A DNA stretch of 35,871 nucleotides from positions 1 through 35,871 of the IMG/VR virus record IMGVR_UViG_3300008450_000177. One strand, 5' to 3'. Of the stretch, positions 21,821-28,699 are shown piece after piece (within the stretch, counting starts at the first letter, position 1; the number at the start of each line of letters is the position of its first letter). The translations under genes and the position numbers were made by a program. The notes under the pieces were generated by a model. That model had not been told where the DNA came from. It saw nothing but the letters and a program-made list of their open reading frames with translations, and made no database searches. This stretch comes from a virus.

Positions 21821-22024
21821 TTATGCTAATGCAAGCTCTTTTGCTTTATCGTATAAATTCCACATGGGTTGATTTTGCCAAAATTCACAATCTTCGTTTA
21901 TAAGCAATTCTGCCTTGGAATGAATAAAACAATTTTCTAGTGTTGCTGCATTGTTATTAAATTGCCTAAGCATCCACAATTCAAAAAATTCTAATACTTC
22001 GTTTTTGTCTGATAGGTTTAGCAT
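21821..22024 (-). CDS. Hypothetical protein, 67 aa
   Basis: The product (MLNLSDKNEVLEFFELWMLR...) is acidic and helical, with LENCFIHSKAELLINEDCEFWQ in the middle. No family is recognised. AAAGGG lies upstream of the ATG. It begins two bases after the stop of the upstream gene and is followed by a terminator. Confidence 0.5.
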   Translation of the reverse strand: MLNLSDKNEVLEFFELWMLRQFNNNAATLENCFIHSKAELLINEDCEFWQNQPMWNLYDKAKELALA

Positions 22025-22026
22025 AA

Positions 22027-22197
22027 TTAAGACCCTTTTAAAGTATATAAATTAATGCCTGTTAATTTTCTATAAGCTACGGCATGAATGATTAAATCAG
22101 TATTTGTCATATACTTATTAGGATTTAAAAAACTTAATCTAATCCAGCTTGCATTATATTTTAATAATGCTTTTAAATAATCGTTTTTAGTGCGCAT
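22027..22197 (-). CDS. Small hypothetical protein, 56 aa
   Basis: The start at 22197 (MRTKNDYLKALLKYNASWIR) is chosen because the recurring leader with CGAGG lies directly before it. A longer frame to 22254 would run through that leader and the hairpin. The product is basic and helical with a later NTDLIIHAVAYRKLTG. Function is unknown. Confidence 0.5.
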   Translation of the reverse strand: MRTKNDYLKALLKYNASWIRLSFLNPNKYMTNTDLIIHAVAYRKLTGINLYTLKGS

Positions 22198-22231
22198 AAT
22201 AGTTGCCTCGATAGTGTTTAAATAGTATGGC
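22198..22231 (-). promoter_or_regulatory. Leader element C
   Basis: On the minus strand this reads GCCATACTATTTAAACACT then ATCGAGGCAACTATT before the ATG. It is a copy of the element at 22605-22643 and 23140-23175. Shared blocks are ACTATTT, AACACTAT, (A/G)AGG and ACTAT. Confidence 0.55.
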
Positions 22232-22244
22232 TTAAAACAAGCCC

Positions 22245-22272
22245 ATAAGCCCACGGATTAGCATGGGCTTAT
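22245..22272 (-). terminator. Strong hairpin between leftward genes, possible terminator
   Basis: ATAAGCCCA (22245-22253) pairs perfectly with TGGGCTTAT (22264-22272) around a 10-base loop. On the minus strand GGGCTTGTTTT follows, so the T-run is interrupted and displaced. It may be an imperfect terminator or attenuator between the gene ending at 22281 and leader element C. Confidence 0.5.
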
Positions 22273-22280
22273 AGGATGTT

Positions 22281-22604
22281 TTAATGATTATGATATATAA
22301 ATGTTGTATCAGTTTCGCCTACAAAATGCCCTTCATCTTCTAAATAGGCGCGCACCGAGTCTGCTAAATTGCTTTCATCTTCTGTATCATGCTCAATACC
22401 ATAAGCGCGTTGTATTTCCTCTGCTGTATCTTCTGAAAAATCGCAGCATAAGCCAATTACATCAAGCTCAAATTCTGTCTCGCTGCCAGCTTCACATTCT
22501 TCTAAATAGTCAAATAAAATCTGTAAGCCTTCATAGCTAAAATTGGTTCTTTCATGTAAGCGGAACGCTTCGCGGAATTGGTGTAAGTTTACGGTCTGTT
22601 TCAT
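22281..22604 (-). CDS. Acidic conserved phage protein, 107 aa
   Basis: The product begins MKQTVNLHQFREAFRLHERT and continues NFSYEGLQILFDYLEECEAG, then ELDVIGLCCDFSED. The pattern F..AF.....NFSYEGL..LFdYLEE....ELDVI.LCCdFsE is one I recall from early regions of many phages, with unknown function. There are 27 Asp/Glu and 7 Lys/Arg in 107 residues, acidic enough to consider a DNA-mimic, though this is speculative. It has leader element B and a good AAAGG. Confidence 0.65.
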   Translation of the reverse strand: MKQTVNLHQFREAFRLHERTNFSYEGLQILFDYLEECEAGSETEFELDVIGLCCDFSEDTAEEIQRAYGIEHDTEDESNLADSVRAYLEDEGHFVGETDTTFIYHNH

Positions 22605-22643
22605 AATAGTGGCCTTTATAGTGTTGCGATAAATAGTAAAGCG
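22605..22643 (-). promoter_or_regulatory. Leader element B
   Basis: On the minus strand this contains ACTATTTATCGCAACACTAT then AAAGGCCACTATT before the ATG at 22604. It repeats the blocks of the other leaders and overlaps the 3' end of the small membrane-protein gene at 22616-22735. Confidence 0.55.
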
Positions 22644-22735
22644 ATGATTGTTAAAATAAAGCCGGCAGCAGCTAGATAGTCTAGGAATGATAACGGGCTT
22701 GCTGGTTTGTGATTCTTATAATCGCGCATTATCAT
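22616..22735 (-). CDS. Tiny membrane protein, 39 aa
   Basis: The frame reads MIMRDYKNHKPASPLSFLDY then LAAAGFILTIIALLFIATL. A positively charged N-terminus and a single C-terminal membrane helix suggest an N-in inner-membrane peptide. AAGG lies upstream and the start is one base after the previous stop. The family is not recognised, but spacing and composition make it a likely gene. Confidence 0.6.
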   Translation of the reverse strand: MIMRDYKNHKPASPLSFLDYLAAAGFILTIIALLFIATL

Positions 22736-22736
22736 A

Positions 22737-22922
22737 TTAAGCCTTAACAGTCAATTTAATTGAGCTTGCAGGGTTATGCAAATAAATTGCGTATAAACTG
22801 CCATCATTTGCTTTGACTTCAATAGTTAAAACATGGTTAGTGCCGTAAGTAGAATCGCCAATTATTTTAATGCCTTTGACGTCATATAGGTTGAAGCTAT
22901 TTTGATTCATTGAGCTGCGCAT
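22737..22922 (-). CDS. Hypothetical protein, 61 aa
   Basis: The product (MRSSMNQNSFNLYDVKGIKI...) is predicted as a small all-beta protein: NHVLTIEVKANDGSLYAIYL with hydrophobic alternation. GGGG lies six bases before the ATG. It is the second gene of the cluster transcribed from the promoter at 23197-23226. Function is unknown. Confidence 0.55.
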   Translation of the reverse strand: MRSSMNQNSFNLYDVKGIKIIGDSTYGTNHVLTIEVKANDGSLYAIYLHNPASSIKLTVKA

Positions 22923-22923
22923 A

Positions 22924-23139
22924 TTAAGCCCCTGCCAATTGGTTTTTAGCGTTAGTCAATGAATATATAAACGCCTGCAATTGATCCGGATTATCAAAAA
23001 ACAATTCTATATTCTCGCTGCTATTTGCTTTTTGATATTTGCCTTGCGTGTTTATGCTTAAGCTGATAACAGAAAAATTATCAAAATGCTTAATTCTAGC
23101 GCCAGCGTCAATAATGTTGTGTATTTGAAGAGTAGCCAT
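22924..23139 (-). CDS. Hypothetical protein, 71 aa
   Basis: The product (MATLQIHNIIDAGARIKHFD...) has beta-like strands (NFSVISLSINTQGKYQ) and a C-terminal helix (PDQLQAFIYSLTNAKNQL). No family is recognised. It is the first gene of the second leftward cluster, with leader element A and a promoter with a perfect -10. Confidence 0.55.
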   Translation of the reverse strand: MATLQIHNIIDAGARIKHFDNFSVISLSINTQGKYQKANSSENIELFFDNPDQLQAFIYSLTNAKNQLAGA

Positions 23140-23175
23140 GATAGTTTACCTTTATAGTGTTGAAATAGTATCGCC
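23140..23175 (-). promoter_or_regulatory. Leader element A
   Basis: On the minus strand it reads GGCGATACTATTTCAACACT then ATAAAGGTAAACTATC before the ATG. Its 5' part can pair (CGCCT with AGGCG, 23171-23188) to form a hairpin in the leader. The last 16 bases resemble ATTAAGGACTACTATC before pqqA (12 of 16 identical; 15 of 19 with the start codon). Confidence 0.55.
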
Positions 23176-23196
23176 TTGTTTTCTAGGCGGTGAGCC

Positions 23197-23226
23197 ATTA
23201 TAAAATCAGTCTATAAAATAACGCAA
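23197..23226 (-). promoter_or_regulatory. Leftward promoter of the small-gene cluster
   Basis: On the minus strand TTGCGT (23221-23226) and a perfect TATAAT (23197-23202) are 18 bases apart. Transcription should begin near 23190, giving a leader of about 50 bases that contains the hairpin and leader element A. Confidence 0.6.
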
Positions 23227-23271
23227 CCACTAAATGCGATATTAGTGCGATATAACAATACACGTTTCAAA

Positions 23272-23280
23272 TGATATACT
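23272..23280 (+). promoter_or_regulatory. Rightward extended -10 promoter
   Basis: TGATATACT is an extended -10 (TGn then TATACT). It lies 28 bases before the ATG at 23309 with no good -35. The predicted start near 23287 puts the inverted repeat 23289-23303 at the very beginning of the transcript. Confidence 0.5.
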
Positions 23281-23288
23281 GGCCATTC

Positions 23289-23303
23289 ATAAGTAAAACT
23301 TAT
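23289..23303. promoter_or_regulatory. Operator-like inverted repeat, copy 2
   Basis: ATAAGTAAAACTTAT is identical to 19013-19027. Here it covers the predicted transcription start and the place where a ribosome binding site would be, five bases before the ATG at 23309. A bound protein would block initiation, which is classical repressor geometry. Confidence 0.65.
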
Positions 23304-23308
23304 TAAGC

Positions 23309-23899
23309 ATGTTCAATCTACCAGCTAAGCCAAGCATTAAGTTAAAAGAAAAGAAGCCAGACGCGCGGCAATTCTCGGTTGTTCCGTTAAGAGCCATAAA
23401 CGATAAAAGGCTAACGCGTGGCGATTATGTGAATCTAATGGCTTTATGTTCCTATTGTTCGCCAAATGGGTTTACTTTCGTAGCATGGTCAACGATTGCT
23501 TTATTCAGAGGGTGTAGCGCTCCAAATATCTGCAGAGGCATGAAGAAACTAGAAAGGCTTGGCTATTACGAACAAGTTAAGAAAGGCTACACTGGCTTAA
23601 GAGGTGCATTAAAACGTGTTATATATGATGATAGTTTAACCAGCCAAGACCAAGAAAGCATTAGCAATCAATCAATCGATTCATTGATACAAGAGGCGGA
23701 ACCCATGGCAAGATATAGCAAGGCAAGCAAGCAATCAGTTAACAAGCAAGTGCATAGTAATACAGCGATAAGTTTTGATGATGCACTGCTAGTTGTCCAG
23801 CACTCTCTTAAAACAGATTCAGATATTCTCACACTCGAACGCCTAGTATCGCAAGGCATTACACTTGAGCAGCTTAAGCATACCTATAACATAGTGTAA
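23309..23899 (+). CDS. Winged-helix protein, replication or regulatory
   Basis: In the 196-residue product, residues about 20-105 look like a winged helix: RQFSVVPLRAINDKRLTRGD, YVNLMALCSYCSPNGFTFVA, then APNICRGMKKLERLGYYEQV. This resembles N-terminal domains of phage replication initiators. The second half is Ser/Gln-rich and ends with a small helical domain (TLERLVSQGITLEQLKHTY). No normal ribosome binding site precedes the ATG, and the operator-like repeat lies there instead. It could be the autoregulated repressor or an initiator. Moderate certainty. Confidence 0.55.
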   Translation: MFNLPAKPSIKLKEKKPDARQFSVVPLRAINDKRLTRGDYVNLMALCSYCSPNGFTFVAWSTIALFRGCSAPNICRGMKKLERLGYYEQVKKGYTGLRGALKRVIYDDSLTSQDQESISNQSIDSLIQEAEPMARYSKASKQSVNKQVHSNTAISFDDALLVVQHSLKTDSDILTLERLVSQGITLEQLKHTYNIV

Positions 23900-24012
23900 G
23901 AATCACAAGGCCTGCCTGGCCGTGCCTATCATTTCCAGTAAATATCATGCTGGGTGCGCGTTGATTCGTGCCAGTGTTGCGCTGTGGGAAGTGATACCCT
24001 TGCCCCCCCCGG

Positions 24013-24033
24013 CCCCTCGCCTAGCGGTAGGGG
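24013..24033. other. GC-rich hairpin
   Basis: CCCCT (24013-24017) pairs with AGGGG (24029-24033). With a bulged C the stem extends by G-T, C-G and C-G to a TAGC loop. Two T-runs follow only after about 13 bases, so it is not a typical terminator. Confidence 0.45.
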
Positions 24034-24378
24034 TGTATGACTGAATTTTTCCTAGGTTTTTTATAGCTGGTTGGCACTATGCGTTGTTGCTATGGGAATG
24101 TGTATGGTGTGTATGATGCGTATTAAAAGTCAATACCTAACCTAACCCGAATAAAAATATATTAAGGTTAAAACACCTTTCGGTGCGCTTCTCTCGTTTA
24201 TCTAAGCTAGGACTGATTGTCCCCCACAGCTCACAGCCCCGATATTTATAGTCATTGTCTATTTATGACGTTTAAGGAGAACTCTGCGGTACGCTACGTT
24301 TATCTGCATCTGTCGAAGCTACATTTGCAAGGGCTGGGTAATGGCCCCGTAAGAATCAATATAGACTAATTCACTCTA

Positions 24379-24406
24379 TTGTGCAAGACATTTATTATGT
24401 TATACT
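24379..24406 (+). promoter_or_regulatory. Rightward promoter for the RusA-terminase block
   Basis: TTGTGC (24379-24384) and TATACT (24401-24406) are 16 bases apart, and TGT precedes the -10, giving an extended -10. Transcription should start near 24413, about 27 bases before the gene at 24440. It is the only promoter-like site I see before the packaging genes. Confidence 0.6.
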
Positions 24407-24439
24407 CAGATATGGATAAGATATATAAAGGGTTGACAA

Positions 24440-24574
24440 ATGGATTTAGTATTGATTGGGACTAGCTGTTTATTGCTAGTGACGTTTATTCTGTATTACG
24501 TTAAGACTGCTTTTGGCGAAATAGAGAGATTAGATAAAGAGAACGACTTAGAGGATATAGATTATGGCTGCTAG
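24440..24574 (+). CDS. Tiny membrane protein, 44 aa
   Basis: The frame reads MDLVLIGTSCLLLVTFILYY then VKTAFGEIERLDKENDLEDI and DYGC. It has one N-terminal membrane helix and a charged cytoplasmic tail. AAAGGG lies eight bases before the ATG. It overlaps the next gene by 11 bases. First place in the late block suggests it is real; function unknown. Confidence 0.55.
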   Translation: MDLVLIGTSCLLLVTFILYYVKTAFGEIERLDKENDLEDIDYGC

Positions 24575-24749
24575 TGATTACAATAACTTCTTAGTAAGGC
24601 TAACTCCTAAGAGCAGAGCCTTGCTTGATATTGCCCACCAAGAATTAGAGATGCCCAGGGCGCATATTATTAACAATGCTTTGAAGTCCTACCTTAGTAA
24701 ATACAATGATGGTAGCTTAAATGAACGGATTAGCAGGTTGGCTAAATGA
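24564..24749 (+). CDS. Ribbon-helix-helix-like DNA-binding protein, 61 aa
   Basis: The product has a short strand (NNFLVRLTPKSRALLDIAHQ) followed by a helix, turn and second helix (ELEMPRAHIINNALKSYLSK). This is the Arc/MetJ arrangement that binds DNA as a dimer. It is co-translated with RusA (4-base overlap) and could regulate the late block. Family assignment by eye is moderate. Confidence 0.6.
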   Translation: MAASDYNNFLVRLTPKSRALLDIAHQELEMPRAHIINNALKSYLSKYNDGSLNERISRLAK

Positions 24750-25096
24750 TATTGACGTTGCCCTATCCGCCAAGCGTTAATACTTACTGGAGAGCCAATG
24801 GAAAGCGACGATTTTTATCTAAAGCTGGTGTGGAGTTTAAAAGCGCTGTGCAGGAATATGTTATTAATAATTCAATTCCTAAACTTGGCGATGCTCGCTT
24901 GCGTGTGGACATTATTATTCGCCCTCGTAGTCGTCGCATATTTGATATTGACAATCTGCTCAAAGCTATTCTCGATGCGATGATGAACGCTGGTGTATAC
25001 GATGATGACAGTCAAGTAGACGATTTGCACATAACGCGTGGCGACCCATGCCCTAATGGTGCTTGCATAGTTATATTAGAGGTAATAAATGGCTGA
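24746..25096 (+). CDS. rusA: RusA-family Holliday junction resolvase
   Basis: The 116-residue product opens with LPYPPSVNTYWR and contains IIIRPRSRRIFDIDNLLKAI (57-76) and AGVYDDDSQVDDLHITR (82-98). Asp67, Asp69 and Asp88 and Lys73 stand where RusA has its catalytic acidic residues and lysine. Length is normal. The dimer resolves four-way junctions made by recombination or replication; before packaging it would debranch concatemers, fitting its place just ahead of terminase. It overlaps the next gene by eight bases. Confidence 0.9.
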   Translation: MILTLPYPPSVNTYWRANGKRRFLSKAGVEFKSAVQEYVINNSIPKLGDARLRVDIIIRPRSRRIFDIDNLLKAILDAMMNAGVYDDDSQVDDLHITRGDPCPNGACIVILEVING

Positions 25097-25550
25097 GACA
25101 GAAGATACGCGTAAGATTAAACGAATACCATCACTAAAGAACTACGGTGGTGTCCGCACTATACAGAAGACATTAGAACGCTCTGCAACACTAGAGGCTA
25201 ACCGTGAAGCCGTGGCTTATGCCTTGCTTACAATGGCCAACACAAACCTTACTGACATAATGAGTTGGGATGAGAATGGAACAATTAAGGTTAAAGCGTC
25301 GAAGGACATACCGGAACATGCGCTACAAGCGATTAAGAGTATCAAGTCAAATACACGTTATGACAAAGAGGGCAACGCGACGACTACCTTGGACATCGAA
25401 CTATTCGATAAAATCGGGGTGCTGCGCTTATTGGCTAAAGCGTCTGGTCTACTTGACCAAGCACAAGAATCTGACAAGCCATCAGTTATTGGCGTAAACA
25501 TTGTTGGCCCAGACCCTATAGAAGCTGAGGTAGTAGATGGCGAAAGTTAA
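25089..25550 (+). CDS. Terminase small subunit
   Basis: The 153-residue product has a basic N-terminus (KIKRIPSLKNYGGVRTIQKT), helical middle (LEANREAVAYALLTMANTNL) and the later segments YDKEGNATTTLDIELFDKIG and GVNIVGPDPIE. Its last bases overlap the large terminase by 14. This position and the INIVGxxxIE-type C-terminus fit phage small terminases, which recognise the packaging site and stimulate the large subunit. Specific DNA target is unknown. Confidence 0.7.
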   Translation: MAETEDTRKIKRIPSLKNYGGVRTIQKTLERSATLEANREAVAYALLTMANTNLTDIMSWDENGTIKVKASKDIPEHALQAIKSIKSNTRYDKEGNATTTLDIELFDKIGVLRLLAKASGLLDQAQESDKPSVIGVNIVGPDPIEAEVVDGES

Positions 25551-27093
25551 AGAACAGAGTGGTAAACAGGTATCTTTTGATGGCTTAAACCTAAACTTCA
25601 GTAAAAGCCCAGAGGTATACAAGTTTTTGCAAGACGATTCCTTTGTGCAAGGCTTGATGGGGCCTGTAGGTAGTGGAAAGTCATACGCCTGTTGTGCAAA
25701 GATATTTATTAAGGCGCTACAACAGAAGCCATCACCTGTGGATAACATTCGATACACGCGTTTTGCCGTAGTGCGTAACAGTTATCCTATGTTAAAGACG
25801 ACCACCATCAAGACATGGCTAGACTTGTTCCCAGAATCCACGTTTGGGCCATTGCTTTGGACTCCGCCTATTACTCACCACATCCGTTTGCCTGCAAAAG
25901 GTGAGGCTGCTGGTGTAGATTGCGAGGTTATCTTCTTAGCGCTAGACCAACCTAAAGATGTGCGTAAGTTGCTGTCGTTAGAGTTGACTGGTGCGTGGGT
26001 AAACGAGGCGCGTGAGTTACCAAAGGCTGTAATTGATGGGCTTACACACAGGGTAGGCCGTTATCCTACTAAGCGTGATGGCGGTGCTACATGGCATGGC
26101 GTATTCATGGACACCAACCCTATGGATGACGACCATTGGTGGCATAGGGTAGCCGAGAAAGAGAAAGTAACTGGCGCATACGCTTGGAAGTTCTTTAATC
26201 AGCCCGGTGGTGTGATAGAAGTTGACCCATCTGACTTGCCAGACAATCCTGAAGCCAATGACCACATCTTTGCGTCTGGTCGCTGGTGGAAAATTAACCC
26301 TAAAGCAGAGAACTTAAACAATCTGCCTGCTGGTTACTACCCACAGATGCTTGGTGGTAAGAACTTAGACTGGATTCGTTGCTATGCAGAGGGTAAATAT
26401 ACCTATGTGCAAGAAGGTCGCCCTGTATGGCCTGAATATAACGACCAAATGATGTCTGCTACCGTGGAATACGACGATTCACAGCCTATACAGATAGGTT
26501 TAGACTTCGGTTTGACACCAGCAGCAGTCGTTGGACAGCGTTTATCTAATGGCAGATGGGTAGTGTTACACGAAATAGTCACAGAAGATATGGGGCTAGA
26601 GCGTTTTGGTCAGCAATTACTTGCAGAATTGAACGCTAGATACCCTAAAGCACAGATTATGATGTGGGGCGACCCTGCTGGTATGCAAAGAGATGCCATT
26701 TATGAGGTCACAGCCTTTGATTATCTACGCACACTAGGATTAAGAGCGCAACCTACGCACTCAAATGACTTTAAAGTCCGTCGTGAAGGCGCTGCGGCAC
26801 CAATGCAACGACTAATTGATGGTAAACCTGGCTTGATTGTGGACACTTCATGCAAGATGTTGCGTAAATCGTTAGCTGGTGGGTACCATTTCAAGCGTGT
26901 TTCTGTAGGCGCAGGTCAAGAACGCTTCCGTGACGCACCAAATAAGAACGAACACTCTCACGTTGGTGACGCATTTGGCTATTTAATGCTTGGCGGTGGC
27001 GAACATAAGCGCATGACGCGCAATCCACTAGCTTCAAGTGGCCCAATCTTTGCAAGAACTGTTATGAGTGACTTCGATGTATTTAAGTATTAA
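25537..27093 (+). CDS. terL: Terminase large subunit (packaging ATPase-nuclease)
   Basis: The 518-residue protein carries a Walker A motif GPVGSGKS (42-49) and a Walker B-like segment LTGAWVNEARE with Glu157. The C-terminal RNase H-like nuclease has IGLDFG with Asp323, WGDPAG with Asp379 and HVGDAFGYLML with Asp478. It translocates DNA into the prohead at the portal and cuts it. Length is normal for T7-like and related podovirus terminases. It overlaps the small subunit upstream and the GNAT-like gene downstream. Confidence 0.95.
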   Translation: MAKVKEQSGKQVSFDGLNLNFSKSPEVYKFLQDDSFVQGLMGPVGSGKSYACCAKIFIKALQQKPSPVDNIRYTRFAVVRNSYPMLKTTTIKTWLDLFPESTFGPLLWTPPITHHIRLPAKGEAAGVDCEVIFLALDQPKDVRKLLSLELTGAWVNEARELPKAVIDGLTHRVGRYPTKRDGGATWHGVFMDTNPMDDDHWWHRVAEKEKVTGAYAWKFFNQPGGVIEVDPSDLPDNPEANDHIFASGRWWKINPKAENLNNLPAGYYPQMLGGKNLDWIRCYAEGKYTYVQEGRPVWPEYNDQMMSATVEYDDSQPIQIGLDFGLTPAAVVGQRLSNGRWVVLHEIVTEDMGLERFGQQLLAELNARYPKAQIMMWGDPAGMQRDAIYEVTAFDYLRTLGLRAQPTHSNDFKVRREGAAAPMQRLIDGKPGLIVDTSCKMLRKSLAGGYHFKRVSVGAGQERFRDAPNKNEHSHVGDAFGYLMLGGGEHKRMTRNPLASSGPIFARTVMSDFDVFKY

Positions 27094-27565
27094 AGATTTA
27101 AACGATAATCTGCCAAAAGTCAAGGGCGTAATCTTTGTTCCGTTCCTAGTTGAGCATGCTATGGACATTTCTGAAGGCGAATTTGAAGGCTATTCTGCAC
27201 AACGCATGGTTGGCGTCAGACAATTACTGGAAAATCAAGCCCAATACGGCTTTGCCTTTACTTGTTTCTACTATGGCAAGCCAGTCGCCTGTTTTGGTTG
27301 CGCCCCATTGTGGAAAGGAGTGGCTGAGATGTGGTCAGTCATTGGAGACGTAGCTCGAACTCGGCCAATCGCCATGACTAAGATAGGGATTGCAGTGGCA
27401 GATATGGCTTGGATATCTATGGGCTTGCATAGATTGCAAATAACTGTTAAAACATCAGATGCTAGAGCTATTTCTTGGGGTAAAGCTATCGGGTTTATAT
27501 CTGAAAGCACAATGAAGCAGTATAGCGAAGATAAATTAGACTATGACTTAATGGTTAGGAGATAA
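27077..27565 (+). CDS. GNAT-fold protein, T7 gp13-like
   Basis: The protein (MYLSIKDLNDNLPKVKGVIF..., 162 residues) has the GNAT-like order of a central FAFTCFYYGKPVACFGCAPL strand pair, the VARTRPIAMTKIGIAVADMA helix, then HRLQITVKTSDARAISWGKA and IGFISEST. This matches the T7 gp13-like family, linked to internal virion core assembly and structurally related to acetyltransferases. The ATG at 27077 is chosen; a GTG at 27068 in frame is also possible. It overlaps the terminase end. Confidence 0.7.
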   Translation: MYLSIKDLNDNLPKVKGVIFVPFLVEHAMDISEGEFEGYSAQRMVGVRQLLENQAQYGFAFTCFYYGKPVACFGCAPLWKGVAEMWSVIGDVARTRPIAMTKIGIAVADMAWISMGLHRLQITVKTSDARAISWGKAIGFISESTMKQYSEDKLDYDLMVRR

Positions 27566-27567
27566 AG

Positions 27568-27798
27568 ATGGGTGGAATTATTGGTGGTGGTGGTGATGGT
27601 GGTGCAGGTGCAGCTTTAGCTCAACAACAAGCAGAAGCAGAAAAAATGCGTAAGCAAGCTGAAGAAGAAAAGCGTGACCTAAATGAGCAAATTGCGTCTG
27701 GTCGTATGGCTAGAGCTAGAGGTGGTGCGCGTATGTTGTTATCTGAAGAGCGATTAAATCCTGAAGAAGGATTATCTGCAACCACTACACTAGGATAG
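27568..27798 (+). CDS. Small Gly-rich, coiled-coil protein, 76 aa
   Basis: The N-terminus is a Gly-rich string (MGGIIGGGGDGGAGAALAQQ). A charged helix follows (AEAEKMRKQAEEEKRDLNEQ), then an Arg-rich segment (RMARARGGARMLL). No family is recognised. It lies in the head-gene block, so a minor virion or assembly role is possible. Confidence 0.5.
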   Translation: MGGIIGGGGDGGAGAALAQQQAEAEKMRKQAEEEKRDLNEQIASGRMARARGGARMLLSEERLNPEEGLSATTTLG

Positions 27799-27802
27799 CG
27801 CC

Positions 27803-27961
27803 ATGAAAGAGAAGACTAAGATGCAAAAGAAGGTCTCTAAAGTCATGCGTGAATATAAAGCTGGCACATTGCATGCTGGCAAGGGTGGCACAGTAGTTAC
27901 TGATGATAAGCAAGCCATTGCTATCGCCATGTCAGAAGCCGAAAGGATGAAAAAGAAATGA
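27803..27961 (+). CDS. DUF6496-like small basic protein, 52 aa
   Basis: The frame reads MKEKTKMQKKVSKVMREYKA then GTLHAGKGGTVVTDDKQAIA and IAMSEAERMKKK. The VMxEYKxGxLxxGxGxxVxxxKQAIAIAxSEA pattern is typical of short phage and bacterial DUF6496 proteins of unknown function. It overlaps the next gene by four bases (ATGA). Confidence 0.7.
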   Translation: MKEKTKMQKKVSKVMREYKAGTLHAGKGGTVVTDDKQAIAIAMSEAERMKKK

Positions 27962-28113
27962 ATGTAGAGATAAGCGTAGAACTAGAAGCTGAAGACTTGA
28001 AGAAAGATAAGCGATTGACTAAGTTTGTAATGCAGATGCTTGCAAAGCAATCTAAAGAGAAGAAGAAGTCGCTAATTGAAGACATGCCTGAAGATGAAGA
28101 AATGGATGACTAA
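27958..28113 (+). CDS. Small charged hypothetical protein, 51 aa
   Basis: The frame reads MNVEISVELEAEDLKKDKRL then TKFVMQMLAKQSKEKKKSLI and EDMPEDEEMDD. It has a Lys-rich middle and a strongly acidic C-terminus. ATGA overlap at the start and TAATG at the end join it to both neighbours, which supports expression. Function unknown. Confidence 0.55.
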   Translation: MNVEISVELEAEDLKKDKRLTKFVMQMLAKQSKEKKKSLIEDMPEDEEMDD

Positions 28114-28691
28114 TGGCTATTCAAGTCGAACGTGAATCCATAACTACCAAGTCTAGGTTTGTATCGCCTACCTATACAGACAAGGATGGGGTGCAGCAAA
28201 CAGTTGGCTCTGATAGACCTGCGCCAATCATAGAGGTAAACCATTTGCGCTTGCATGAAGCTAGGGCATATTACGTTTACAAGATGTACCCCTACTCTGC
28301 TGGCTTGGCTGCTGGCTCTAGTATAGACATTGCTTTGGCTTTCCCATCTGGCACTACTCCGCACCTTATCTTTCAATACGAAAGCGCTGGAGAGTCTGAG
28401 TTCTATATGTATGAATCGCCAACAACATCTGGTGGAACGGCTCTTACTAAGCATCGTAGGAACAGAAATGTAGCAACAAGTAGTGTAGCTGCGGCTGTTA
28501 TTGCTCCAACTGTAACGTCAGTAGGCACGGAAATATATTCTGAGTTTATCCCTGCTAGTAACAAAGGGGGTGCTGGTGGTAGCTATAGCTTTGAGTTTGT
28601 GTTGGCTCCATTGACGACATACTTGTTTAGATTGACGAATGTTAATGCACAGCCTCACCCTAGTAACTTAAGAATTGAATGGTATGAATAG
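28113..28691 (+). CDS. Conserved structural protein, 192 aa
   Basis: The product is beta-rich: MAIQVERESITTKSRFVSPT, VNHLRLHEARAYYVYKMYPY, then a later GGAGGSYSFEFVLAPLTTYL and FRLTNV. This reads like a jelly-roll decoration or head-fibre domain, a type often found between terminase and portal in aquatic podoviruses. It shares a base with the previous stop. No catalytic residues are apparent. Confidence 0.5.
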   Translation: MAIQVERESITTKSRFVSPTYTDKDGVQQTVGSDRPAPIIEVNHLRLHEARAYYVYKMYPYSAGLAAGSSIDIALAFPSGTTPHLIFQYESAGESEFYMYESPTTSGGTALTKHRRNRNVATSSVAAAVIAPTVTSVGTEIYSEFIPASNKGGAGGSYSFEFVLAPLTTYLFRLTNVNAQPHPSNLRIEWYE

Positions 28692-28699
28692 GAAAAATT

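Larger units (their letters stand above)
23900..24439. other. 540-bp gene-free stretch before the packaging genes
   Basis: I see no convincing gene. A 34-codon frame at 24265-24369 lacks a ribosome binding site. The stretch holds a C8 run (24003-24010), a GC-rich hairpin (24013-24033), a short CACC-TTTC-GGTG hairpin (24174-24185) and a promoter at its right end. Such a long empty space in a compact phage, directly before terminase genes, is a candidate packaging site or regulatory region. Confidence 0.55.

Noticed and set aside
23309-23899. Integrase/repressor lysogeny module around the winged-helix gene
   Set aside because: No integrase, excisionase or attachment core is visible anywhere, so operator-like repeats are read as early-gene control, not proof of a temperate life cycle.
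24265-24369. 34-codon plus-strand frame in the gene-free stretch
   Set aside because: No ribosome binding site lies before its ATG and the amino acid text shows no domain; the nearby AAGGAG is inside the frame without a following start codon.
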